Counted from the stretch's first letter, positions 20,046 to 28,440 are shown. The stretch is 64,000 bases of DNA from Pseudomonadota bacterium (GCA_023394965.1 JAEWZX010000030.1:124001-188000), one strand, 5' to 3'. Notes: generated from the letters alone by a model not told the origin. Translations and numbers: made by a program.

Positions 20046-22054
20046 TATTCGGCCGCCTCCGCCAGTTCATCGCCGCCCAGCAATTCCGCAGAACATTGCT
20101 GCATCACGGCGCTGGCGCGCGCGATCGGGTTGGTCAGGTAGAAATCCTTGATCGGATAGGCCGAGATCGTACCTTCGGCTTTTGCCTTGGCATCAGCCTT
20201 CGGCAGGGTGCCATAATCGGCAAGTCCTTCTTCGCCCAGCGCAGGCACTTCACCAATCATCGCAGCCTGCAGTTCGGCAAAACTGTCGAATCCGACCGAA
20301 ACGCCCAGCGCATCCGCCAAGGCGCGCAGGATCGTCCAGTCCTCACGCGCATCGCCCGGCGCAAACACAGCCTTCTCGGCAAACTGCACACGACCTTCGG
20401 TGTTGACGTAAGTGCCATCCTTTTCGGCGTAGCTGGCACCCGGCAGGATGATGTCTGCCGCATGTGCACCCTTATCGCCGTGATGGCCGATATAGACCTT
20501 CAGTACGTCTGCGAAGGGTTCGAAATCCATCTCGTCCGCACCCAGGCTGATAACGACCTTGGGCTTCGCAGCGACGATGTCCTTCATACCGCCCTTCTGC
20601 CCATAGCCGAGCATCAGCCCGCCCATGCGCGCAGCACTGAAATGCAGCACATTGAAGCCGTTCCAGTCATCGCGGGTCAGCTTGAACTTGTCGGCAAAGG
20701 CCAGCCCTGCAGCCAACGCACCCTTGGCAAGGGCTGCGCCGCCCATAATGATCGCTGGCCGGTCAGCATTCTTGAAAGCGTCTTCGACATGGCCTTCCAG
20801 CTTGCCGAGGACCGCAAGATCTTCACCAAGGAATTCAGCCGGAAAAGTCGTTTCCCAATGCGGGCCGACCACGAACACCTTGGCGCCGCGCTTTACTGCC
20901 TTGCGCAGGCGCACATTCACCAGCGGCGCTTCCCATCGGATGTGGCTGCCAACGATCAGGATCGCATCGGCGGTTTCGATACCGGCCAAGGTCGAATTGA
21001 AATTGACCGCGGCAAGGTTGGACACATCGTAATCCATGCCGGTCTGGCGGCCTTCGATCAGACTCGACCCACACGCCTTGAGCAAGGCTTTGGCAGCAAA
21101 CATAGTCTCGCAATCGACCATGTCGCCCGCGATCGCGGCAATGTCCTTGCCCGGCCTGGCGCTGGCGATAGCCGTGAACGCTTCGTCCCATGTGGCGGGC
21201 CTGAGGCCGCCCTTCTTGCGCATAAACACTTGGTCGAGGCGCCGCTTCGACAGGCCATCGACCTGATACCGGGCCTTGTCCGAAATCCATTCTTCATTGA
21301 CGTCGTCATTGATGCGGGGAAGCGCACGCATGACCTGACGGCCACGGCTGTCCAAACGGATATTGGCGCCAATGGCATCCGATACATCGATGCTGAGCGT
21401 TTTCTTAAGCTCCCACGGTCGAGCCTCGAAGGCGTAGGGCCGCGATGTCAGCGCACCAACCGGACACAGATCGATCACATTGGCCGACAGCTCGTGCTCG
21501 GCCGCCTGCTCCAGATAGGTCGTGATCTGCATGTCCTCGCCGCGGCCGACCGCGCCGATTTCATCCACACCGGCGATTTCTTCGCTGAAGCGAACGCAGC
21601 GCGTGCAGTGGATGCAGCGAGTCATGACCGTCTTGATCAGCGGGCCCATGTATTTCTCGGTCACCGCACGCTTGTTTTCCTCATAGCGTGTGGCACCGCG
21701 GCCATAGGCCATCGACTGATCCTGCAGATCGCATTCGCCACCCTGATCGCAGATCGGGCAGTCCAGCGGATGGTTGATGAGCAGGAATTCCATTACGCCT
21801 TCCCGCGCGGTCTTTACCATCGGCGTGTCGGTACGGATTTCCTGACCGTCGGTCGCGGGAAGCGCACAGCTTGCCTGCGGCTTGGGCGGCCCGGGCTTCA
21901 CCTCGACCAGACACATGCGACAGTTGCCGGCAATACTCAGCCGCTCGTGATAACAGAAGCGCGGGATTTCCTTGCCCGCCAGTTCGCAGGCCTGAAGGAC
22001 AGTCGCGCCCTCCGGAACCTCGATTTCCTGTCCGTCTACGGTGACTTTAGGCAT
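20045..22054 (-). CDS. nuoG: NADH-quinone oxidoreductase subunit G
   Basis: 669-residue peripheral-arm subunit carrying several iron-sulfur clusters. N-terminal 2Fe-2S ferredoxin cysteines are in CYHERLSIAGNCRMC, the HxxxCxxC site is HPLDCPICDQGGECDL, and a 4Fe-4S site is CIHCTRCVRF. The remainder is the molybdopterin-oxidoreductase-like domain without a cofactor. Length agrees with the short alphaproteobacterial/mitochondrial form, not the ~900-residue E. coli form. The start overlaps the nuoF stop by one base. A 761-codon antisense frame opposite this gene is a composition artefact. Confidence 0.97.
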   Translation of the reverse strand: MPKVTVDGQEIEVPEGATVLQACELAGKEIPRFCYHERLSIAGNCRMCLVEVKPGPPKPQASCALPATDGQEIRTDTPMVKTAREGVMEFLLINHPLDCPICDQGGECDLQDQSMAYGRGATRYEENKRAVTEKYMGPLIKTVMTRCIHCTRCVRFSEEIAGVDEIGAVGRGEDMQITTYLEQAAEHELSANVIDLCPVGALTSRPYAFEARPWELKKTLSIDVSDAIGANIRLDSRGRQVMRALPRINDDVNEEWISDKARYQVDGLSKRRLDQVFMRKKGGLRPATWDEAFTAIASARPGKDIAAIAGDMVDCETMFAAKALLKACGSSLIEGRQTGMDYDVSNLAAVNFNSTLAGIETADAILIVGSHIRWEAPLVNVRLRKAVKRGAKVFVVGPHWETTFPAEFLGEDLAVLGKLEGHVEDAFKNADRPAIIMGGAALAKGALAAGLAFADKFKLTRDDWNGFNVLHFSAARMGGLMLGYGQKGGMKDIVAAKPKVVISLGADEMDFEPFADVLKVYIGHHGDKGAHAADIILPGASYAEKDGTYVNTEGRVQFAEKAVFAPGDAREDWTILRALADALGVSVGFDSFAELQAAMIGEVPALGEEGLADYGTLPKADAKAKAEGTISAYPIKDFYLTNPIARASAVMQQCSAELLGGDELAEAAE

Positions 22055-23346
22055 TATTCAGCCGCCTCTGCAAACTTGGCGTTGTGTTCTTCGATCCGGC
22101 GCTCAAGCTCGGGACGGAAATGGCGAATGAGGCCTTGGATCGGCCAGGCCGCCGCGTCGCCGAGCGCGCAGATGGTGTGCCCCTCGACCTGCTTGGTGAC
22201 CTGCTGCAGCATGTCGATTTCCTCGATCGCTGCATCGCCGGTACGCAAACGCTCCATCATGCGCCACATCCAGCCCGTGCCTTCGCGACAGGGGGTGCAC
22301 TGGCCGCAGCTCTCGTGCTTGTAGAAATAGCTTATCCGGGAAATCGCACGGACAATGTCGGTCGACTTGTCCATCACGATGACGCCGGCCGTGCCGAGGC
22401 CCGATCCCAATTCCTTGAGCCCGTCGAAATCCATCGGCGCGTCCCAGATCTGCTCAGCCGGGACCAGCGGTACGGAAGAACCGCCGGGAATCACTGCGAG
22501 GAGATTATCCTTGCCGCCGATGATGCCGCCGCAATGCTTTTCGATCAGCTCGCTGAACGGAATGCTCAGCGCTTCCTCGACAACGCAGGGCTTGTTCACA
22601 TGCCCGCTGATCTGGAAAAGCTTGGTGCCCTTGTTGTTCTCGCGTCCGAAGGAGCTGAACCACGCTGCCCCGCGCCGCAGAATGGTCGGCACGACAGCAA
22701 TCGATTCCACGTTGTTGACCGTTGTCGGGCAACCATAGAGGCCTGCCCCTGCCGGGAACGGTGGCTTGAGCCGGGGCTGCCCCTTCTTGCCTTCCAGGCT
22801 TTCGATCATCGCCGTTTCTTCGCCGCAGATATAGGCGCCTGCGCCGCGATGGACGAATACGTCGAAATCATATCCCGATTTACACGCGTCCCGTCCGATC
22901 AGGCCCTGATCATACGCTTGATCGACAGCCATTTGCAGTGTTTCAGCCTCGCGGATGTATTCGCCGCGGATGTAGATATAGGCCGCCCTAGCCCGCATCG
23001 CGAAGCCAGCCACCAGCGCGCCCTCGATCAGCTTGTGCGGGTCGTGGCGGATGATTTCCCTGTCTTTACAGGACCCTGGTTCGGATTCATCGGCATTGAT
23101 GACGAGGAAGCTCGGACGCCCGTCCTTGCTCTCCTTCGGCATGAACGACCATTTGAGGCCTGTCGGGAAACCCGCCCCCCCGCGCCCGCGCAGACCCGAA
23201 GCTTTGACTTCCTCGATAATGGCATCCTGCCCTCGCGCGATCAGCGCCTTGGTATCGTCCCAGTCACCGCGCTGCTGTGCCGCCTTCAGACCCCAGTCCT
23301 GAAAGCCGTACAGGTTGGTGAAGATGCGATCCTTGTCGGCCAGCAT
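22054..23346 (-). CDS. nuoF: NADH-quinone oxidoreductase subunit F
   Basis: 430-residue NADH-binding flavoprotein that passes electrons to cluster N3. GRGGAGFPTGLKW (FMN/NADH site) and the cluster motif ESCGQCTPCREG are present. The frame is open to 23508, but ATG 23346 gives the normal N-terminus MLADKDRIFTNLYG and overlaps by one base the stop of a 46-codon ORF; upstream residues look like antisense of nuoE. The stop shares a base with the nuoG start. Confidence 0.97.
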   Translation of the reverse strand: MLADKDRIFTNLYGFQDWGLKAAQQRGDWDDTKALIARGQDAIIEEVKASGLRGRGGAGFPTGLKWSFMPKESKDGRPSFLVINADESEPGSCKDREIIRHDPHKLIEGALVAGFAMRARAAYIYIRGEYIREAETLQMAVDQAYDQGLIGRDACKSGYDFDVFVHRGAGAYICGEETAMIESLEGKKGQPRLKPPFPAGAGLYGCPTTVNNVESIAVVPTILRRGAAWFSSFGRENNKGTKLFQISGHVNKPCVVEEALSIPFSELIEKHCGGIIGGKDNLLAVIPGGSSVPLVPAEQIWDAPMDFDGLKELGSGLGTAGVIVMDKSTDIVRAISRISYFYKHESCGQCTPCREGTGWMWRMMERLRTGDAAIEEIDMLQQVTKQVEGHTICALGDAAAWPIQGLIRHFRPELERRIEEHNAKFAEAAE

Positions 23347-23486
23347 CAGAAGGCACCCCCTTGCGAAAGGAAATAGATTGCGACGACCACGATGATCGCG
23401 AGTGCGCCGAATTTCACCACACCGACCAGCACTTTCCACGCGATCCAAGCGAGAACAAGCGCGACGAGAATAGTGACGATTCCCAT
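23346..23486 (-). CDS. 46-residue coupled small membrane ORF between nuoE and nuoF
   Basis: This frame exactly fills the nuoE-nuoF gap. Its ATG shares a base with the nuoE stop and its TGA shares a base with the nuoF ATG. The product is strongly hydrophobic, with helices around residues 2-22 and 25-40 (VTILVALVLAWIAW, ALAIIVVVAIYFL) and a short polar tail. I do not recognise the family. Coupling at both ends and an amino-acid composition typical of a membrane hairpin support a real small protein, perhaps associated with the complex I membrane arm. Translation is inferred only. Confidence 0.6.
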   Translation of the reverse strand: MGIVTILVALVLAWIAWKVLVGVVKFGALAIIVVVAIYFLSQGGAF

Positions 23487-24154
23487 CACCAGTCCCCCCG
23501 GTAATCATGATTGACGTCGACCATCTCTTTCAGCGTGGTCGGCCCACCTTCTGGCTCGCTAGTCTGCTTACCGGGAATCTGCGTGCCAGTCTTGGGCTTC
23601 TCGCCTGCAGCCAGTGCGTCCAGAATACCGTCGAGCCGCTCAGGCGTGAGGTCTTCGTAATTATCGTCGTTGATCTGGACCATCGGCGCAGTGGCGCAAT
23701 TGCCCATGCATTCGACTTCGGTAAGCGTCCACAGCCCGTCTTCGGACACATGGCCCTTCTTCATGCCGCGTTTCTTGCAGGTTTCAAACAGGCCATCGGA
23801 CCCACGCAGCATACAAGGCGTCGTGCCGCAGACCTGCACATGATACTTACCCACCGGCTTCATGTTGTACATGAAGTAGAAACTGGCGACCTCAAGTACA
23901 CGGATTACCGGCATGTCGAGGTAGCCCGCGACATATTCGATCACCGGCAGCGGCAGCCAGCCTTGCGTATCGGTTTCTTCACCGACCTGACGCTGTGCAA
24001 GGTCGAGCAGTGGCATCACCGCAGAGCGCTGGCGACCTTCGGGATAGCGCGCTATAGCCCTATCCGCACGCTCGCGGAAAGCCTCGTTAAACTCGAAGCC
24101 CCCCCAGCGCTCGCGCAGTTCCGGGGTGTCGGGGGCGGGGTTGCGGTCGGCCAT
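23486..24154 (-). CDS. nuoE: NADH-quinone oxidoreductase subunit E
   Basis: 222-residue thioredoxin-fold subunit holding 2Fe-2S cluster N1a. The four cysteines lie in CGTTPC and ECMGNC. The frame extends to 24334, but ATG 24154 shares a base with the upstream SnoaL-like gene's stop and gives MADRNPAPDTPELRERWGG, so it is preferred. A C-terminal extension of about 50 residues (polar, GEKPKTG... to YRGDW) goes beyond the core fold, as is common in alphaproteobacteria. Confidence 0.96.
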   Translation of the reverse strand: MADRNPAPDTPELRERWGGFEFNEAFRERADRAIARYPEGRQRSAVMPLLDLAQRQVGEETDTQGWLPLPVIEYVAGYLDMPVIRVLEVASFYFMYNMKPVGKYHVQVCGTTPCMLRGSDGLFETCKKRGMKKGHVSEDGLWTLTEVECMGNCATAPMVQINDDNYEDLTPERLDGILDALAAGEKPKTGTQIPGKQTSEPEGGPTTLKEMVDVNHDYRGDW

Positions 24155-24507
24155 TAGCGAATGAACTCCACGCGCGAGCATTTGTCGCCCGCGAACGAAT
24201 AGACGGCGATCATGTCGAACGGCTCGACCAGCTCCGAGCCATCGGAAGCCCGGCCGCGGGTGACGTGCTCCCGGAACATCACGAAGTCGCCGATCGCTTG
24301 CTTCTCGACAATTTCGACATGGTTCTGCGGCCACTTGGCAAAGGCGGCGGCAAGCCCGGAGCGGGTGCCTCCCTTACCTCCACGCACGACATCGCCGCGA
24401 TAGTTCGCTTCGCAGGCGTCGTCGGTCATGTACGAGACGTAGGTATCCACATCCTGGGCGTTGCAGACCGCGATCATCTTTTCGGCGGTGGCGAGGTTAG
24501 TGCTCAT
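24154..24507 (-). CDS. SnoaL/NTF2-like protein inside the nuo operon
   Basis: 117 residues with the cone-shaped alpha+beta pattern of SnoaL-like/nuclear-transport-factor-2-like proteins: an N-terminal helix and AVCNAQDVDTYVSYMTDDA, then FVMFREHVTRG and FDMIAVYSFAGDKCSRVEFI strands. Family members are isomerases, dehydratases or simple binding proteins; no catalytic pair can be assigned safely. The gene overlaps the 73-aa membrane-protein gene by four bases and nuoE by one. It is clearly part of the nuo transcript but is not a known core subunit. Confidence 0.75.
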   Translation of the reverse strand: MSTNLATAEKMIAVCNAQDVDTYVSYMTDDACEANYRGDVVRGGKGGTRSGLAAAFAKWPQNHVEIVEKQAIGDFVMFREHVTRGRASDGSELVEPFDMIAVYSFAGDKCSRVEFIR

Positions 24508-24725
24508 CGCATCTCTCCTCGCGCCGCTTTGTCACCAGCTTTGGTAAGCGCCGCCTGTCGGACCTGACGCGCAACAGCCAAGCCCACGGTCGGAACCAGA
24601 ATGACCTGCCCCCAGAAGCTCACGTCAGTGTTGATTACCCCGGACAGACGCAGGACCAGCATGCAGATCGCGATGCCAAAGCCGAAGCCAATCAGCAGAT
24701 CGTAAGGATTGAATTCCCAACTCAC
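24504..24725 (-). CDS. 73-residue membrane protein inside the nuo operon
   Basis: A small protein with two hydrophobic stretches: about residues 8-25 (YDLLIGFGFGIAICMLVL) and about 37-54 (FWGQVILVPTVGLAVARQ), followed by a basic tail. The frame opens at ATG 24734, but GTG 24725 fits better. It makes a GTGA overlap with the nuoD stop, and GGGGAG lies 8 bases upstream. The stop overlaps the SnoaL-like gene by four bases. The family is unrecognised. Position between nuoD and nuoE suggests an accessory role linked to complex I, but that is inference. Confidence 0.65.
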   Translation of the reverse strand: MSWEFNPYDLLIGFGFGIAICMLVLRLSGVINTDVSFWGQVILVPTVGLAVARQVRQAALTKAGDKAARGEMR

Positions 24726-25939
24726 CGGTCGCACTCCCCGAACACGACGTCGATAGCGCCGAGGATGGCGGTGGCATCGGGCAACATGTGGCCTTTGCTC
24801 ATGAAATCCATTGCTTGCAGGTGGCTAAAGGCCGTCGGGCGAATCTTGCAGCGATAGGGTTTGTTCGACCCATCGCTGACGAGGTAGACGCCGAACTCGC
24901 CCTTCGGGCTTTCGGTGGCAACATAAACTTCGCCGGCGGGCACGTGGAAGCCTTCGGTATAGAGCTTGAAGTGATGGATCAGCGCCTCCATCGACTGCTT
25001 CATCTCGCCACGCTTGGGGGGCGACACCTTGCGGTCGTCGGAGCAGATTGGCCCACCTGGCATCTGTGCCAGACATTGCTTCATAATCCTCGCGCTTTCG
25101 TAGACTTCCTTCACGCGGACCACGAAACGGTCGTAGCAATCGGAATTGGTGCCCACGGGGATGTCAAACTCCATTCGGTCGTAGACATCATAGGGCTGGC
25201 TCTTGCGCAGATCCCACGGAATACCCGCAGCGCGGATCATCGGACCAGAGAATCCCCAAGCCAGCGCATCCTCCTTGCTCACGACAGCAATGTCGACGTT
25301 ACGTTGTTTGAAGATGCGGTTGTCGAGCACCAAGCTCATCGCATCGCCAAACAGCTCGGGCAAACGCGTGTCGAGCCAGTTACCGATATCGACCAGTAGC
25401 TTTTCCGGCACATCCTGGTGGACACCCCCAGGACGAAACCAGGCACTATGCATGCGAGCACCAGACGCGCGCTCGAAGAAATTCATGCAGTCTTCGCGGA
25501 GTTCGAACACCCACAGGTTCGGTGTCATCGCACCCACGTCCATGACGTGCGCGCCAATGTTGAGCATGTGGTTGCAGATACGGGTCAGCTCGGCGAACAG
25601 AACGCGCAGATACTGCCCCCGCTCCGGAACCTCGACGTTGAGAAGCTTCTCGATTGCAAGAACGTAACTGTATTCCTGCGCCAGCGGGCTGCAATAGTCA
25701 AGACGATCGAAATACGGCAGTGCCTGCAAATAAGTCTTGTGCTCGATCAGTTTTTCGGTGCCGCGGTGCAGTAGGCCAACGTGGGGGTCGATCCGCTCGA
25801 TGATTTCGCCGTCGAGCTCCATCACCATACGCAGCACGCCGTGCGCAGCAGGGTGCTGCGGACCGAAGTTGATCGTGTAATTGGTGATCACCTCGTCGCC
25901 GGTGGTGGGCGACTCTTCTAGATGCATAGAGTGGCTCAT
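24722..25939 (-). CDS. nuoD: NADH-quinone oxidoreductase subunit D
   Basis: 405-residue 49-kDa-type subunit lining the quinone pocket together with NuoB. FGPQHPAAHGVLR (quinone-site histidine), DPHVGLLHRGTEKL, and the C-terminal DVVFGECDR are all present. The frame extends to 25951, but ATG 25939 forms an ATGA overlap with the upstream lipoprotein gene and is preferred. It is a separate gene, not fused to nuoC as in some bacteria. Confidence 0.97.
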   Translation of the reverse strand: MSHSMHLEESPTTGDEVITNYTINFGPQHPAAHGVLRMVMELDGEIIERIDPHVGLLHRGTEKLIEHKTYLQALPYFDRLDYCSPLAQEYSYVLAIEKLLNVEVPERGQYLRVLFAELTRICNHMLNIGAHVMDVGAMTPNLWVFELREDCMNFFERASGARMHSAWFRPGGVHQDVPEKLLVDIGNWLDTRLPELFGDAMSLVLDNRIFKQRNVDIAVVSKEDALAWGFSGPMIRAAGIPWDLRKSQPYDVYDRMEFDIPVGTNSDCYDRFVVRVKEVYESARIMKQCLAQMPGGPICSDDRKVSPPKRGEMKQSMEALIHHFKLYTEGFHVPAGEVYVATESPKGEFGVYLVSDGSNKPYRCKIRPTAFSHLQAMDFMSKGHMLPDATAILGAIDVVFGECDR

Positions 25940-26469
25940 CCGCAGATCCAATTGCCGCTGTAACTCTGGCTCTTGCCCGCTGCGTCGCGGACGGTGACAT
26001 TTGCCGGGCGGCGTTGCTGACCGCCTTCGGCAGGAGCGATAGATACGGCAAAGCCTTCACCCTCGAAAGTGGTGCCGTTCTTGACCGCATCCAGGCCGCC
26101 AACAGTCGCATCGACAGTGGTCAAACTGTCGCCAATCCGCATCACCGCCTTGCCAGGTATCGCGCTGTCATTGACGCCACCGGCGATGATCATTTCATCC
26201 TTGCCAACCATCAGTGTGCAGCCGCCTTCGCGCGAACCCAGGTCGACACCTCCCACGTCGCCAAGCTTCTGGAGCTTGGTAAGGTCGGCGCCGACCGGAG
26301 GCTGCGCATTGGCCGTATTGGGTTTGTCTGGATTTGCCTGAGCCGGATTAGCTGCTTCGCCATTCTGACCAATACGGTTGGCAAAATCATCTGCGCCTTC
26401 CCGCTCGGACTGCCCGGAAGAACACCCCGCCAGAACTAAAGGAAGAATAGCAAAAAGGATTTTTTTCAT
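25936..26469 (-). CDS. Lipoprotein inserted between nuoC and nuoD
   Basis: 177 residues beginning MKKILFAILPLVLAGC, a clear lipoprotein signal with Cys16 as the acylation site. A low-complexity linker rich in Asn/Pro/Ala follows, then a compact domain of about 110 residues. ATG 26469 shares a base with the nuoC stop (an in-frame GTG lies one codon earlier), and the stop overlaps nuoD. No family is recognised. A periplasm-facing lipoprotein is unexpected between two genes for cytoplasmic-side subunits, so a role in assembly or an unrelated hitch-hiking gene are both open. Confidence 0.75.
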   Translation of the reverse strand: MKKILFAILPLVLAGCSSGQSEREGADDFANRIGQNGEAANPAQANPDKPNTANAQPPVGADLTKLQKLGDVGGVDLGSREGGCTLMVGKDEMIIAGGVNDSAIPGKAVMRIGDSLTTVDATVGGLDAVKNGTTFEGEGFAVSIAPAEGGQQRRPANVTVRDAAGKSQSYSGNWICG

Positions 26470-27356
26470 CACTTCGCATCCTTCTTGGTGGCAGACGGGC
26501 TTTTTGCCGGAGCACGCTTCTTCTTTGGCTCTGTCGCTTCAGCCGTATCGCTCGCCTTGCCCTTGCGCTTGGCCCGCGCAGGCTGATCTTCGGTCGGCTC
26601 AGGCGCAGACACGTCTTCACCGCCTTCTTCTTCGGCCGGCGCACCAGCAGCTACCTTCTCGGAGGCCTGCTTATCTGCTTTTGCGCCTGCGCCGGTTTCT
26701 GATGGCTTTTCGGTTGTCTTCGGCTCTGCAACAGGCGGCGTTTCTGCCTTCTCATCCCCTGGCAGCACATAGTCCGCGCCCTCCCAAGGGCTCATGAAAT
26801 CAAACTGGCGCAAATCCTGAGCCAGTTTGACTGGCTCGTACACTACACGTTTTTCATCTTCCGAATACCGCACCTCGTGATAGCCAGTGAGCGGAAAATC
26901 TTTGCGGAAGGGATGCCCTTCAAAACCGTAATCGGTGAGGATACGACGAAGGTCGGTGTTACCGGCAAACAGAACCCCGAACATGTCGAATACTTCACGT
27001 TCAAGCCAGCCAGCGTTGGGCCACAACGTCGTCACCGTAGGTACGGGGGTATCTTCCGACGCCGAGCATTTCACCATGATGCGGCTGTTGGTGGTCAGCG
27101 ATAGCAACATATAGACCACTTCGAACCGCTCGCTGCGGCTGGGATAGTCTACGCCCGCAATTTCCATCAACTGCTGATATTTGTGATCGTCGCGCAGGAT
27201 GCGCAGCACATCCTCGATGCCGTCACGCTTTACGGTAAGCAACAGCTCACCATGTTCTTCGTGAGCCTCGAGCAGATGATCGCCAAGCGCCTTGCTGAGG
27301 CTGTCTTTCAGCCCGGAGATCAAGGTAAAGCGGGGCGCAGAATGTAACGTTGCCAT
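26469..27356 (-). CDS. nuoC: NADH-quinone oxidoreductase subunit C with Lys/Ala-rich tail
   Basis: 30-kDa-type peripheral-arm subunit. The core (about residues 1-205) contains EREVFDMFGVLFAGNTDLRRIL and GHPFRKDFPLTGYHEVRY. Beyond it a disordered tail of about 90 residues is rich in Glu/Ala/Pro and then Lys (KKKRAPAKSPSATKK), resembling basic nucleic-acid-binding tails. The start is ATG 27356 (an in-frame GTG lies one codon earlier), six bases after nuoB. The tail is unusual against the typical ~200-residue NuoC. Confidence 0.95.
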   Translation of the reverse strand: MATLHSAPRFTLISGLKDSLSKALGDHLLEAHEEHGELLLTVKRDGIEDVLRILRDDHKYQQLMEIAGVDYPSRSERFEVVYMLLSLTTNSRIMVKCSASEDTPVPTVTTLWPNAGWLEREVFDMFGVLFAGNTDLRRILTDYGFEGHPFRKDFPLTGYHEVRYSEDEKRVVYEPVKLAQDLRQFDFMSPWEGADYVLPGDEKAETPPVAEPKTTEKPSETGAGAKADKQASEKVAAGAPAEEEGGEDVSAPEPTEDQPARAKRKGKASDTAEATEPKKKRAPAKSPSATKKDAK

Positions 27357-27362
27357 CACACC

Positions 27363-27929
27363 TTACCTTTCTATCGTGCCTGAGCGGCGAATCTTCCGCT
27401 GCAGCTGCATCACACCGTACAGAAGCGCCTCGGCAGTCGGCGGACAGCCCGGAACATATATGTCGACAGGTACAATCCGATCGCAACCACGCACCACGGA
27501 ATAGCTATAGTGATAATAGCCACCGCCATTGGCGCAGCTGCCCATCGAGATAACATATTTCGGGTTCGACATCTGGTCGTAGACCTTGCGCAATGCCGGC
27601 GCCATCTTGTTGCACAGAGTACCAGCAACAATCATCACGTCGCTCTGGCGCGGCGATGCGCGCGGAGCAACACCAAACCGCTCCATGTCGTAACGCGGCA
27701 TGTTTACATGGATCATTTCGACCGCGCAGCAGGCAAGTCCGAAAGTCATCCACCATAACGAACCGGTTCTCGCCCACTGAAACAGCTCTTCGGTGCTGGT
27801 GACAAGAAAACCCTTATCATTAACTTCAGTCTGCAGAGCGTTGAAATAGTCCGCCTCGGGCTGACGAACCTCACCGCCCTGAGCGGCAGGAAGAGCATTG
27901 GGCGGAGTGATGATGGTAGAACTGTTCAT
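27363..27929 (-). CDS. nuoB: NADH-quinone oxidoreductase subunit B
   Basis: 188-residue subunit carrying terminal cluster N2, which hands electrons to quinone. The tandem cysteines are in ACCAVEMIH, and the other two ligands are in GSCANGG and VPGCPPTAEALLYG. It lies four bases after nuoA. N-terminal residues 1-20 are an Ala/Pro-rich leader seen in many alphaproteobacterial homologues. Confidence 0.97.
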   Translation of the reverse strand: MNSSTIITPPNALPAAQGGEVRQPEADYFNALQTEVNDKGFLVTSTEELFQWARTGSLWWMTFGLACCAVEMIHVNMPRYDMERFGVAPRASPRQSDVMIVAGTLCNKMAPALRKVYDQMSNPKYVISMGSCANGGGYYHYSYSVVRGCDRIVPVDIYVPGCPPTAEALLYGVMQLQRKIRRSGTIER

Positions 27930-27933
27930 GGCA

Positions 27934-28308
27934 TTATTCCCAATCCAGGGCGCCCATCTTCCACTCGTAGGCGAGACCTACCGCGAGGATGCCGAGGAAG
28001 ATCATCATACCGATCCAGCCTTCCCAACCGGTATACTGCAGGCTTACCGCCCAAGGGAAGAGGAAGGACGCTTCGAGATCGAACAGCAGGAAGCTGATGG
28101 CGACGAGGTAGAATTTCACATCGAACTGGCTGCGCGAATCTTCAAAGGCGGGAAAGCCACATTCGTACTCGCTATTCTTTTCGGCATTGGGCTTGTGCGC
28201 ACCAGTCAGCCGCGAAACGCCCATCGGCAGGAACACGAACAGAGCCGACAAACCGACGGCAATGAACAGGAAGATCAGGATGGGCAGGTATTGTTCGAGG
28301 TCGACCAC
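27934..28308 (-). CDS. nuoA: NADH-quinone oxidoreductase subunit A
   Basis: 124 residues with three membrane helices and the conserved loop KNSEYECGFPAFEDSR, whose cysteine is exposed in the deactive state of complex I, followed by FYLVAISFLLFDLEASFLFPW. The start is GTG 28308 preceded by AGGAATCATTC. First gene of the nuo unit; the promoter should lie in the 132 bases before the calB stop. Confidence 0.96.
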   Translation of the reverse strand: MVDLEQYLPILIFLFIAVGLSALFVFLPMGVSRLTGAHKPNAEKNSEYECGFPAFEDSRSQFDVKFYLVAISFLLFDLEASFLFPWAVSLQYTGWEGWIGMMIFLGILAVGLAYEWKMGALDWE

Positions 28309-28346
28309 GAATGATTCCTAGGCACGGGGGGCTTGTTTCGGGCCCG

Positions 28347-28375
28347 CCTCTAGGCCGCTCACCAACTTGGTGCAA
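28347..28375 (-). promoter_or_regulatory. nuoA: Weak sigma70-like promoter candidate for nuoA
   Basis: On the minus strand TTGCAC (28375-28370) is followed after 17 bases by TAGAGG (28352-28347), giving a possible start about 30 bases before the nuoA GTG. The -10 match is poor. It is listed because this short gap is the only place for the operon's main promoter. Confidence 0.25.
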
Positions 28376-28386
28376 GGGTGCAGAAA

Positions 28387-28401
28387 TGCGAACTATTCGC
28401 A
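28387..28401. promoter_or_regulatory. Fur-like palindrome upstream of nuoA
   Basis: TGCGAA-CTA-TTCGCA is a perfect 6-3-6 inverted repeat lying just upstream of the candidate nuoA -35. Written as a 7-1-7 site (TGCGAAT A GTTCGCA on the minus strand) it agrees with a Fur-type consensus TGAGAATNATTCTCA at most positions. Complex I is iron-rich, so iron control would be sensible, but another palindrome-binding regulator is possible. Confidence 0.4.
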
Positions 28402-28440
28402 ATAAATCCGCACCCTCCGCAGGTCTCCCGCCCTGGCCGC

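Noticed and set aside
20039..22324. 761-codon open frame on the plus strand opposite nuoG and nuoF
   Set aside because: It covers well-supported complex I genes, crosses their junction, and shows no motif, signal peptide or ribosome site.
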